A DNA stretch of 5,087 bases from Archaeoglobaceae archaeon (GCA_015523685.1 WAJW01000163.1:1-5087), one strand, 5' to 3'. Shown: positions 1 to 4,187, counted from the stretch's first letter. Notes: generated by a model from the letters alone, not told the origin. Numbers and translations: made by a program.

Positions 1-1
1 A

Positions 2-61
2 GCACTGGAAACAGCGAAAAAGGTAAGAGAATTCATTCTTAAAAAACTCGGAATCCAGTAA
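2..61 (+). CDS. C-terminal end of a HEPN-like protein (5' end outside window)
   Basis: The reading frame from base 2 ends at TAA (59-61) and gives 19 residues, ALETAKKVREFILKKLGIQ. This is a single amphipathic helix rich in Lys and Leu. The pattern Ala-Leu-Glu-x-Ala-(Arg/Lys)-Lys-Val-(Arg/Lys)-Glu-Phe-Ile/Val resembles the last helix of small archaeal HEPN-domain proteins, which are RNase-type toxins paired with MNT nucleotidyltransferases. An MNT gene follows 45 bases later, which supports the idea. However, that MNT gene has its own promoter-like box, so the two need not be one operon. The catalytic Rx4-6H motif would lie upstream of the window and cannot be checked. The call rests on 19 residues and on context. 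Confidence 0.5.
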   Translation, partial: ALETAKKVREFILKKLGIQ

Positions 62-73
62 TCCACATAAAAC

Positions 74-81
74 CTTTATAA
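74..81 (+). promoter_or_regulatory. TATA box for the MNT gene
   Basis: The bases CTTTATAA lie just after the HEPN-like stop, with the box centre about 29 bases before the ATG at 107. In archaea transcription starts roughly 25 bases after the box, so the mRNA would begin at or within a few bases of the ATG. No Shine-Dalgarno match is present before this ATG. The arrangement therefore suggests a leaderless transcript independent of the upstream gene. Confidence 0.55.
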
Positions 82-106
82 TGTTATAGCCAGAAATAAC
101 ACCCTG

Positions 107-427
107 ATGGATGAGTTAAAGCTCATAAAGAATACCATTCTCCAGACAGCAGTGAAATATGGAATAAAGATAGATAAAATAATCCTATTTGGATCAAGAG
201 CAAGAGGAGATTTCAGTAAAGATTCTGACTGGGACATTCTGGTTATAATCGAAAAAGGGAAGGAAGACACGCTATTAAAATTCTTAAAAGTTGTTAAGAT
301 AGAACTATCGATTAAAAGGAAATTGCCAAATGATTTAATTATACTCAACAGAGACTATTATGAAAAGAAGAAAGGAGATACTGGAGATATAAGCTACTAT
401 GCAACCGTGGATGGAATGGTGATATGA
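107..427 (+). CDS. MNT-type nucleotidyltransferase, antitoxin of a HEPN/MNT module
   Basis: A complete 106-residue protein of the minimal nucleotidyltransferase (pol beta superfamily) group. The signature GSRARG lies at residues 29-34. It is followed by the metal-binding pair in DSDWDI (Asp41 and Asp43), and the third expected acidic residue is probably Asp76 in PNDLIIL. Length is typical of the family. Well-studied members (MntA) act as antitoxins by transferring AMP groups onto a Tyr of the HEPN toxin, using ATP and Mg2+; that role is inferred here. The ATG is chosen because it gives full family length and sits correctly behind the TATA box at 74. Upstream is a HEPN-like C-terminus. Downstream, an ATG overlaps the stop (ATGA at 424-427), the usual coupling to a following HEPN gene, but that gene is not intact. 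All catalytic residues are present, so the enzyme is probably active. Its toxin partner is unresolved. Confidence 0.88.
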   Translation: MDELKLIKNTILQTAVKYGIKIDKIILFGSRARGDFSKDSDWDILVIIEKGKEDTLLKFLKVVKIELSIKRKLPNDLIILNRDYYEKKKGDTGDISYYATVDGMVI

Positions 428-516
428 GTTCCGGGGAATGGCTGAAAAAGATCAATCTCAAATCATTTCCTGGCCACTTTATGCGATATCCTGTTTACCC
501 GGAGCGACAGCCATAA
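424..516 (+). pseudogene. Possible truncated head of a HEPN gene coupled to MNT
   Basis: An ATG at 424 overlaps the MNT stop (425-427) in the ATGA arrangement typical of translationally coupled MNT-HEPN pairs. It opens a 30-codon frame beginning MSSGEWLKKI. That opening resembles the first helix of small archaeal HEPN proteins, which often starts with a few polar residues, then Trp-Leu and basic residues. After about ten residues the sequence stops looking like HEPN: there is no Rx4-6H motif, and the frame ends at TAA 514-516. I read it as a gene head joined to unrelated sequence by an old deletion. The resemblance is short, and a random ORF is the alternative. Confidence 0.3.
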
Positions 517-705
517 TCAAAGATATGCAAAAGTGCAAATTTCAACTTCTCCCCAACTCTGCATTCGGACCACACACATCTTATAAAATTATGGAAAATT
601 CAGCGTGAAAAGAATGAATACCTCAACAGATACTGTGGATCTTATACATATATGGCCTATTTCAGATCTTATTTTCTCTTTTGATGGCTCTCAGGTTTGA
701 GTGGA
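517..705. other. Gene-poor stretch between the MNT unit and the minus-strand gene
   Basis: No protein family is recognisable. A TTATAAAA box at 581-588 is followed about 28 bases later by an ATG at 614 that opens a 28-codon frame (614-700), starting MNTSTDTVDL and ending five bases before the stop of the convergent gene. The spacing fits a leaderless archaeal transcript, but the peptide has no family features and no Shine-Dalgarno site. I leave it as a possible small ORF. The T-rich run at 669-682 could serve as a weak terminator for plus-strand transcription. Confidence 0.35.
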
Positions 706-1173
706 TCAGAGTCTCCCTTTCTTTCTGAGAATGAACAGGATGAGTATGGCAATTCCGGCAATCTCGAAGAAAAGTGTGCTTGAGAGGTGGGTGTACTCAT
801 TTATCATCCTGGCAACATATTCGGGAAAGGTGCCCAGTTCCCTCTCCGGAAACATGCCGTAAAGGGGGTAGAGGAGGGTCTGGGGCTCGAGCCACATCTC
901 GTCTTCGGCAAGGTGAAGGAGGACTGCAATGGAGAGAAGGGAAAACTCAGATTTTTTTAAGGAGAGGAAGAGAAGTATGAGGGCGAAGAGGAGGGTGTGG
1001 GCAAAGATCCTTCCGTTGTGGAAGGGGAGTATTATCATGCCCAGGGGCTTGTCGATCATGTCGGGCAGTAGGGCTCCTATGAAGACGATTCTGTAATCGA
1101 TCCTGTATCCAAGTTTTTCCTCGATGAGGCTGAAGATTCCAGCAGTAAATCCGAGATGTCCGAACACAAGCAC
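706..1173 (-). CDS. YdjM-like membrane-bound metal-dependent hydrolase
   Basis: A 155-residue protein of the YdjM/DUF457 type, integral-membrane proteins with a conserved His/Asp set thought to bind metal. Members are annotated as putative membrane-bound metal-dependent hydrolases; the substrate is not known. Visible family landmarks are GHLG with His6, LLPDMIDKP with Asp38, Asp41 and Lys42, then FHNGRIFAH with His52, Arg55 and His59, and LLHLAEDEMW with His87, Asp91 and Trp94. Hydrophobic stretches lie near residues 1-17, 60-72, 78-88 and 132-150, the last followed by a positive tail (RKKGRL). The start is a GTG at 1171-1173: an in-frame stop lies five codons upstream and no other start fits. 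A TATA-like box 24-33 bases before it implies a leaderless mRNA. It stands alone, opposed to its neighbours, and its base composition is clearly more G+C rich than the TA genes around it. This suggests a different history. No TA role is implied. Confidence 0.78.
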   Translation of the reverse strand: MLVFGHLGFTAGIFSLIEEKLGYRIDYRIVFIGALLPDMIDKPLGMIILPFHNGRIFAHTLLFALILLFLSLKKSEFSLLSIAVLLHLAEDEMWLEPQTLLYPLYGMFPERELGTFPEYVARMINEYTHLSSTLFFEIAGIAILILFILRKKGRL

Positions 1174-1196
1174 GGGAGTGGTGTTGTATCATCGGA

Positions 1197-1206
1197 GCTA
1201 AATAGT
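1197..1206 (-). promoter_or_regulatory. TATA box for the minus-strand hydrolase gene
   Basis: Read on the minus strand the bases are ACTATTTAGC, with the centre about 29 bases before the GTG at 1173. The spacing puts the transcription start at or next to the start codon, consistent with a leaderless message. No Shine-Dalgarno match precedes the GTG. The box is a weak match to TTTAWATA. Confidence 0.4.
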
Positions 1207-1362
1207 TTCTGCCCCGACAACAGAGCTCAGTGGTTTTCCTGCATATCTGCCGGTGTGGTGAAATTATATCCATGGATAATCTGAAAAAAGAGATTGAAAG
1301 GCTCATGAAAACGATTCCGGGAGCAAAAAGTGTCTGACAGGGTACTGGAGATTGAGAAAAGA

Positions 1363-1433
1363 GAGAGGTTTTGGCAAAAATTCTATCAGAGTGTGAACAC
1401 TGTTATTCATGGCAATAGAAGTGCATGAACTGC
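1363..1433 (+). repeat. 71-bp direct repeat, copy 1
   Basis: This segment aligns without gaps to 2053-2123 (offset 690) with 64 of 71 bases identical by my count. Identity falls away sharply on both sides. The shared part covers the second-strand region of a PIN domain together with the same frame change, so the duplication appears to have involved an already damaged gene. No inverted ends or target-site duplications are visible. Confidence 0.8.
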
Positions 1434-1477
1434 TGTTTAACCTCAGTCCAGAAAGTAGCTCAATGCAGGTAACTATC

Positions 1478-1485
1478 CTTAAATA
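1478..1485 (+). promoter_or_regulatory. TATA box for the DUF4258/DUF2283 unit
   Basis: CTTAAATA matches the archaeal TTTAWATA consensus at seven of eight positions. A start about 25 bases downstream would give a leader of roughly 12-15 bases containing GGGAG (1511-1515) before the ATG at 1522. A second AT-rich box (AATATAAC, 1490-1497) could act instead and would give an almost leaderless message. Confidence 0.5.
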
Positions 1486-1521
1486 GTCGAATATAACTTA
1501 TGGGCTTTATGGGAGAAGACC

Positions 1522-1787
1522 ATGAGAGTCGAAATTTCCTCACATGCGGAGAAAAGGTTGGTGATGAGAAAAATTCCGAAAGACATGGTTATAAACACGC
1601 TTGAGATAATACCTTGTTTGACGAAGAAATCGGGTATTTTATAGCGGTGAAGAAAATAGACGATAGGCTCTTGATTGTAGCCTTCCTGCTGATGGAGGAT
1701 ATCATCAGGGTGATTTCGGCATTTTCGACGTCAAAGCTTAATATAGTTGAGGGGAGAATCAGGTCCGGGAGGTGGAAATTAATATGA
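1522..1787 (+). pseudogene. DUF4258 family toxin-like gene, frameshifted
   Basis: The ATG at 1522 follows a GGGAG Shine-Dalgarno and opens MRVEISSHAEKRLVMRKIPK, the typical DUF4258 start (SxHAxxRxxxRxIP). The first frame ends at TAG in about 1648-1653. The rest of the domain continues in the -1 frame from LFDEEIGYFIAVKKIDDRL through RVISAFSTSKL to GRIRSGRWKLI and TGA 1785-1787. The junction is near 1610-1620 (ATACCTTGTTTGACG), where inserting one base restores one continuous protein of about 88 residues. No slippery heptamer is visible, so a programmed shift is unlikely. A one-base deletion or a sequence error fits best. Family members are small and often adjoin DUF2283, and the pair is regarded as TA-like; the biochemical activity is not settled. 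The stop overlaps the DUF2283 start, so the two were one translational unit. Confidence 0.8.
1769..1775 (+). promoter_or_regulatory. Strong ribosome binding site deciding the first DUF2283 start
   Basis: GGAGGTG is a full match to the archaeal anti-Shine-Dalgarno core and lies eight bases before the ATG at 1784. It therefore favours that ATG over the in-frame GTG at 1772, which lies inside the site itself. It sits within the end of the DUF4258 reading frame, so DUF2283 could be translated even when DUF4258 translation terminates early. Confidence 0.75.
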
Positions 1788-1993
1788 AAGTTGAATACGA
1801 TCCCGAAGCTGATATACTCTACATCCGAATCAGGGATGATAACGTCAAGGATACTGTAGATTTAAACGACGATGTCTGGACGGATATAAACGAAAAGAAA
1901 GAGATTATCGGCATTGAAATCTGGCAGGCGAGAAAACATGTAATTTCCGAGATCCTGAAATTTCTGGATAAAGTTAAAAAGATCGAAGCGTAA
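1784..1993 (+). CDS. DUF2283 family protein, partner of the broken DUF4258
   Basis: A 69-residue protein with the DUF2283 landmarks: MKVEYDPEADILYIRI at the start, a central Asp-rich segment, then EKKEIIGIEIWQA and a helical, Lys-rich C-terminus (about residues 50-69). The family is small, mostly beta-strand, and of unproven function. It commonly sits beside DUF4258 or other toxin-like genes and is treated as a probable antitoxin, which I adopt only as inference. The ATG at 1784 is chosen over the GTG at 1772 because of the Shine-Dalgarno site at 1769-1775 and because family members start MKxxYDPExD. ATG and the DUF4258 TGA overlap as ATGA. The frame is intact although its partner is not, so it may now be an orphan antitoxin or be kept for another reason. 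The tail is longer and more basic than that of the second copy. Confidence 0.85.
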   Translation: MKVEYDPEADILYIRIRDDNVKDTVDLNDDVWTDINEKKEIIGIEIWQARKHVISEILKFLDKVKKIEA

Positions 1994-2021
1994 TCTGGCG
2001 TTAGGATAATTTGGATCTGTT

Positions 2022-2200
2022 GAATTGAGAACAAGTTATTTCGGAAAGATGGGAGAGGTTTTGATGAACATTCTATCAGAGTGTGAACATCGTTATTCAT
2101 GGCAATAGAGGTGCATGAACTGCCAACTACTGGAGATCTGGAGAAGATGGAAAAGTTCGGAGCAGACTGGGTAACGGGTGTATCTGACTTCAAAAGCTGA
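2022..2200 (+). pseudogene. Decayed PIN-domain (DUF3368-like) remnant, copy 2
   Basis: One frame reads TSYFGKMGEVLMNILSECEH (about 2031-2090). This resembles the DTSxxIxLxKIGxLDLLxxLF opening of DUF3368 PIN proteins, with Arg where the first catalytic Asp should be. A second frame, preceded by an in-frame TGA, continues LFMAIEVHELPTTGDLEKM and FGADWVTGVSDFKS to the stop at 2198-2200; this resembles the next PIN strand (LFITMEVYEEL in the intact relative) and the WIxVxxVxD strand after it. The second half of the domain, with the GxGE and final Asp motifs, is missing. A 33-codon ORF can be read from ATG 2099, but I regard it as the surviving frame of a dead gene. The next gene, DUF2283, begins 18 bases later. 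Confidence 0.5.
2053..2123 (+). repeat. 71-bp direct repeat, copy 2
   Basis: This is the partner of 1363-1433. Four of the seven differences cluster in one ten-base block (2064-2069), and the rest are nearly identical, including the stretch around ATTCTATCAGAGTGTGAACA. Both copies share the same frame break between the two PIN-like halves. Confidence 0.8.
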
Positions 2201-2207
2201 TAAGTAT

Positions 2208-2215
2208 AGGTGATC
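2208..2215 (+). promoter_or_regulatory. Ribosome binding site for the second DUF2283 gene
   Basis: AGGTGATC is an eight-base match to the complement of the archaeal 16S 3' end (GATCACCT). It lies three bases before the ATG at 2219. It overlaps a GTG at 2210 that is in frame, and this argues that the GTG is part of the binding site and not the start. No TATA box is evident at the proper distance, so transcription may come from upstream. Confidence 0.65.
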
Positions 2216-2218
2216 GCT

Positions 2219-2425
2219 ATGAAGGTTTATTACGATCCGGAACACGATGTGATGTATATAGAATTCTCGGATAGGAATGTGGTCGATACGATTGAGGTAG
2301 AAGACGGAATTTTAATCGATTACGGTGAAAACAGAGAGATTGTAGGCATTGAAATAATCGATGCATCTCAAAGGTTAAAAGCTAATTTACAGGAGATTAC
2401 AATCAGACTGGAACCGCAGTTATGA
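2219..2425 (+). CDS. Second DUF2283 family protein (orphan)
   Basis: A 68-residue protein closer to the DUF2283 consensus than the first copy: MKVYYDPEHDVMYIEF, then IEVEDGILIDYGENREIVGI and EIIDASQRL, followed by a short amphipathic tail. The pattern is two beta hairpins with the typical Tyr-Asp-Pro-Glu opening and the VGIEIxDAS close. Function is unproven; the family is usually viewed as antitoxin-like because of its neighbours. The start at ATG 2219 is set by the adjacent Shine-Dalgarno site. It lies 18 bases after the PIN remnant and has no DUF4258 neighbour. Its DNA is well diverged from the first DUF2283 gene, so this is not a very recent copy. The protein is intact in the middle of decayed sequence, which suggests it still has a use or has lost its partner only recently. 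Confidence 0.85.
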   Translation: MKVYYDPEHDVMYIEFSDRNVVDTIEVEDGILIDYGENREIVGIEIIDASQRLKANLQEITIRLEPQL

Positions 2426-2590
2426 AGATTCCTCTCCTTTCTACATCCGTTTCCATGATTGAGACATTTTTTCGAGAGTTATTGATCTCTTCCCCCTGCA
2501 CTCAGAACAGGCAGTCAATACCGGGTTCCTCTATTCACAATCACAAAACACTTTTATAGCTGTAATACAAATAGAACTGAGGTGAATTAC
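2426..2590. other. Intergenic region with possible terminator and vapBC promoter
   Basis: No gene is recognisable. The T run at 2466-2471 (CATTTTTTCG) is a plausible archaeal-style terminator for the DUF2283 gene. CTTTTATAG at 2551-2559 is a good TATA box for vapBC, giving a leader of roughly ten bases. GAGGTGA (2579-2585) is the Shine-Dalgarno site six bases before the vapB ATG at 2591. Confidence 0.5.
2551..2559 (+). promoter_or_regulatory. TATA box for vapBC
   Basis: CTTTTATAG lies with its centre about 36 bases before the vapB ATG. It predicts a start near 2580 and a very short leader beginning around the Shine-Dalgarno site GAGGTGA. TA operons of this type are normally repressed by their own antitoxin, but I see no clear palindrome over this box. 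Confidence 0.55.
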
Positions 2591-2818
2591 ATGGGTGTTT
2601 ACAGTATTCGCATTCCACCAGAAATTAAAAAGGAAATGGATATGATGAAAGACGAAATCAACTGGAGTGAGGAAATAAGAAAATTCATAAAGAACAAGAT
2701 CGAAGAACGTAAAAGAAGAAAAGTCCTGCAGGAAGTTGTGTCTTATATTCAAACCCTTCCAGAGGCGCCAGAAGGCACCGCACGAAAACTCGTGAGGGAA
2801 GATCGTGATAGTCATTGA
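2591..2818 (+). CDS. vapB: VapB-type ribbon-helix-helix antitoxin
   Basis: A 75-residue protein. The N-terminus YSIRIPPEIKKEMD is a ribbon-helix-helix DNA-binding strand and first helix, and NWSEEIRKFIKNKIEERKRR (residues 24-43) is the second helix with the Asn-Trp-Ser-Glu turn typical of archaeal VapB proteins. The C-terminal part (about 44-75), ending in a charged segment with Arg, Asp and His, is the expected toxin-binding tail. As a dimer such proteins bind the operator of their own operon and wrap the VapC active site; this is family knowledge. The ATG at 2591 is preferred over the in-frame GTG at 2582 because the Shine-Dalgarno GAGGTGA (2579-2585) covers that GTG. Its stop lies inside the vapC reading frame (14-base overlap), so the two are coupled. 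Confidence 0.85.
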   Translation: MGVYSIRIPPEIKKEMDMMKDEINWSEEIRKFIKNKIEERKRRKVLQEVVSYIQTLPEAPEGTARKLVREDRDSH

Positions 2819-3221
2819 TACCTCTACTTTTTTAAAATTTCTGCTTGGAGAGGAGAACTGGGAAAAGGTTTTATGCTACATGGATCCGAATTCAGAACCT
2901 CACACGGTGGACATGCTGATCGTGGAGGGAACGAACGTAATATGGAAATACGCCAAAAAATACGGAATGATAACCAAAGGGCAGGCTTTTGAACTTTACG
3001 GGCAAATGATGAAGCTTGTAAATGAAAAGGTAATAATCGTGGAATCGAGTGAAAATTACCTCAAAAGGGCTTTAGAAATCGCTATGGAATATGATATTCC
3101 CATTTACGACAGCTTATTCCTATCTCAGGCAGAAGCTTTGAAGGTAAAGCTGGTTACCAGCGATAAAAGACAGGAGCATGTGGGAAAAAAGATTGAAATC
3201 GATGTTGTGTTTGTTGAATAA
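2805..3221 (+). CDS. vapC: VapC-type PIN-domain ribonuclease toxin
   Basis: A 138-residue PIN-domain protein with the full acidic set: Asp5 in MIVIDTS, Glu41 in DMLIVEGTNV, Asp102 in IPIYDSLFL and Asp120 in LVTSDKRQ. These residues bind Mg2+ or Mn2+ in the single-strand-specific RNase active site; archaeal and bacterial VapC enzymes cut specific tRNA or rRNA sites, and the target here is unknown. Length is normal. The GTG at 2805 is the start because it places Asp5 at the canonical position, and GAGG at 2794-2797 provides a Shine-Dalgarno site. It overlaps vapB by 14 bases, a standard coupling that keeps antitoxin and toxin levels linked. With no lesion in either gene, this is the one TA pair in the window that looks fully functional. 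Confidence 0.92.
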   Translation: MIVIDTSTFLKFLLGEENWEKVLCYMDPNSEPHTVDMLIVEGTNVIWKYAKKYGMITKGQAFELYGQMMKLVNEKVIIVESSENYLKRALEIAMEYDIPIYDSLFLSQAEALKVKLVTSDKRQEHVGKKIEIDVVFVE

Positions 3222-3342
3222 ATACAACTCCGCACGTTTTAAATTTCAACTTTTGGAAAAACACGAATCTGACTTCAACGGATGTTAGTGGTTGCAACAA
3301 ATCTTCCAGTTAACTTCAAACCGTCATCGGTTTCTTTTTACT

Positions 3343-3366
3343 ATCTGTGAAAGCATCTGTGAAAGC
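3343..3366 (+). repeat. Tandem 12-bp repeat ATCTGTGAAAGC x2
   Basis: Two perfect head-to-tail copies of ATCTGTGAAAGC. The core CTGTGAAA recurs inverted (TTTCACAG) at 3394-3401, where nine of ten bases match if the flanks are included. This gives two direct and one inverted half-site within 60 bases upstream of the UPF0175 TATA box. That is the layout expected of a regulator binding site, though a chance tandem duplication is possible for the first two. Confidence 0.7.
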
Positions 3367-3393
3367 TTTACCGCGAAGCAATACCACTGTATA

Positions 3394-3419
3394 TTTCACA
3401 GGTGGGAAGTTTTATTAAG
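3394..3419 (+). promoter_or_regulatory. Inverted CTGTGAAA half-site and TATA box of the UPF0175/PIN operon
   Basis: TTTCACAG (3394-3401) is the reverse complement of the core found twice at 3345-3352 and 3357-3364. TTTTATTAAG (3410-3419) follows eight bases later and sits about 40 bases before the ATG at 3454, so it is a plausible TATA box with a start near 3440. A protein bound to the half-site would lie at the edge of the TBP/TFB footprint. The operator role is inferred, and the binding protein could be the UPF0175 antitoxin itself. Confidence 0.45.
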
Positions 3420-3453
3420 CCAGAGGTGAAGAATAAGAAGGGGTGGCCGATTA

Positions 3454-3747
3454 ATGGGAACTGTGGAGTATATCCTTAATGCTTCGGAAAAGCTGGGTTA
3501 CAGAAAGGAGGATATATTACGTGATGCACTGAACATGTTCCTTGCCGCAAACAAGGAGCTTAGAGAGAGAATAGCCATGGAATTGTATAAAGAAGGTAAA
3601 ATAAGTCTGGGTAAAGCATCAGAAATAGCCGGACTGTCCTATGAAGATATGAAACAGCTTTTAATCAAAAATAACATCATATTAAGGAGGGGACCGGAAT
3701 CGGCAGGAGAGTTGAGGGAGAAAGCAAAGAGGCTCAGCATGCTTTAG
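3454..3747 (+). CDS. UPF0175 family antitoxin
   Basis: A 97-residue protein. The segment at about residues 35-75 (ELRERIAMELYKEGKISLGK, then ASEIAGLSYEDMKQLL) is the characteristic UPF0175 core, a helix-turn-helix-like unit in which a Gly-Lys-Ala-Ser turn precedes the AGLS helix. The N-terminal 34 residues form two helices reminiscent of a ribbon-helix-helix dimerisation region, seen in longer archaeal members. The tail (78-97, starting RRGPESAGELREKA) is the likely PIN-binding part. The family is a known antitoxin class whose usual partner is a DUF3368 PIN protein, exactly what follows here. A GGGGTGG ribosome site and a TATA box precede the ATG. The stop TAG at 3745-3747 lies against the partner gene. 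The frame is intact, so the antitoxin is probably made even though the toxin gene looks damaged at its start. Confidence 0.85.
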   Translation: MGTVEYILNASEKLGYRKEDILRDALNMFLAANKELRERIAMELYKEGKISLGKASEIAGLSYEDMKQLLIKNNIILRRGPESAGELREKAKRLSML

Positions 3748-4187
3748 CTGATACGGGCTTTATCAGCGCTCTTCTAAAAATAAATCGTCTGGATCTGGTC
3801 TTCAAATTGTTTGATAGGTTGTTCATAACGATGGAAGTGTATGAGGAACTGAGCAGGTGTAAAACCCTGATTGAACCTTTAGTAAAAAATCTGCGAAAGG
3901 GGAATATCGAAATAATACAATCTTCAGAATTTACTAATCTGCAGGATAAGTATCCTGAACTTGGAATCGGTGAATTGAGTGTAATTGCCTCAGCAGGAAA
4001 TAAGATAGTGTGTATAGAGGATAGAAAAGCCGAGAAGATTGCCGAAAAAGAAGGGCTGGCTGTATTCAACATTCCCGAGTTGCTTATGGCGTGTAAGGAG
4101 AAGGAGCTCATACCCAGAGAGGAAATAAAGCAGATAATGGAAGAATTGAATGATAAGGATGGATATCACTTCAAAAAGGGAAGTTGA
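3744..4187 (+). CDS. DUF3368 PIN-domain toxin with a disrupted start
   Basis: PIN-domain similarity begins at LADTGFISALLKINRLDLVF (first acidic Asp at 3750-3752) and runs through LFITMEVYEEL, ELGIGELSVIASA and CIEDRKAEKIA to KELIPREEIKQIMEEL. All four acidic positions of this PIN subfamily are present. The frame is open back to 3675 but contains no ATG, GTG or TTG before the first Asp. The expected start is the ATG at 3739, which is one base out of frame; one added base would read MLLADTG. The first in-frame start, TTG at 3807, would discard the catalytic Asp and the first helix. At the other end, the last codons (GGS-like tail, TGA 4185-4187) are replaced in the +1 frame by REVEEVLLE ending at 4204-4206, as if one A had been added to AAAAA at 4172-4176. 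The gene is therefore probably inactive or mis-sequenced. Confidence 0.75.
   Translation, partial: LADTGFISALLKINRLDLVFKLFDRLFITMEVYEELSRCKTLIEPLVKNLRKGNIEIIQSSEFTNLQDKYPELGIGELSVIASAGNKIVCIEDRKAEKIAEKEGLAVFNIPELLMACKEKELIPREEIKQIMEELNDKDGYHFKKGS

Larger units (their letters stand above)
1351..1486 (+). pseudogene. Decayed PIN-domain (DUF3368-like) fragment, copy 1
   Basis: Two overlapping frames carry pieces that resemble the first part of the PIN toxin further along the window. One frame reads EKREVLAKILSECEHC (about 1354-1401) and is continued, after a frame change, by LFMAIEVHEL at about 1403-1432. The latter aligns with LFITMEVYEEL in the DUF3368 PIN protein (3822-3854), including the Glu of the second acidic position. 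After that the sequence departs from PIN and ends at TAG 1484-1486. No complete acidic set exists, so this cannot be an active nuclease. It shares a 71-bp segment with copy 2. Identification depends on local resemblance to the in-window PIN gene. Confidence is moderate. Confidence 0.45.
1174..1521. other. Debris region upstream of the DUF4258 gene
   Basis: This stretch has no intact gene. It holds the TATA box of the minus-strand hydrolase (about 1197-1206), a 21-codon plus-strand frame at 1272-1337 that begins MDNLKKEIERLMKTIPGAKS and may be the head of a lost gene (family not recognised), the first copy of the 71-bp repeat (1363-1433), and the promoter of the DUF4258/DUF2283 unit (1478-1485). 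The 1272 frame stops abruptly at TGA with no continuation found in the other frames. Confidence 0.45.
3222..3453. other. Intergenic region between vapC and the UPF0175 gene
   Basis: No coding sequence is recognisable. The first part is AT-rich with short T runs (3236-3241 and 3331-3338) that could end vapBC transcription. The second part holds the CTGTGAAA repeats described separately, a TATA box (3410-3419) and a GGGGTGG ribosome binding site (3439-3445) ahead of the UPF0175 ATG at 3454. Confidence 0.5.

Noticed and set aside
774..1306. Open frames on both strands overlapping the YdjM-like gene
   Set aside because: The peptides are Arg/Gly or His/Arg rich, without motifs, and are shadows produced by the G+C-rich hydrolase gene.
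1600..1625. Programmed -1 frameshifting to join the two DUF4258 frames
   Set aside because: No X XXY YYZ slippery sequence or obvious stimulatory stem follows, and a one-base deletion is simpler.
2088..2101. TGA read through as selenocysteine in the PIN remnant
   Set aside because: PIN domains have no selenocysteine position here, the other frame shift and missing second half already show decay, and no SECIS-like element is evident.
1363..2123. Insertion sequence bounded by the 71-bp direct repeats
   Set aside because: Between the copies lie a DUF4258 and a DUF2283 gene, with no transposase, no terminal inverted repeats and no short target duplication.
1819..2193. Long open frame on the minus strand across the first DUF2283 gene and the PIN remnant
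   Set aside because: It is antisense to a clear DUF2283 gene for much of its length and has no family motif. Its repeated-segment peptide is the mirror of the PIN-like plus-strand frame, and the same kind of open antisense frame occurs opposite the DUF3368 gene.
2455..2559. A 34-codon frame starting MIETFFRELL between DUF2283 and vapB
   Set aside because: There is no ribosome site, no motif and its end overlaps the vapB TATA box.
3343..3401. CRISPR-like repeat
   Set aside because: The unit is only 8-12 bp, two copies abut with no spacer and the third is inverted, so an operator is more plausible than an array.
3734..4111. Minus-strand frame of 125 codons
   Set aside because: It lies antisense to the DUF3368 PIN coding sequence, is Ser/Ile/Leu rich without motifs, and the plus strand carries all PIN landmarks.
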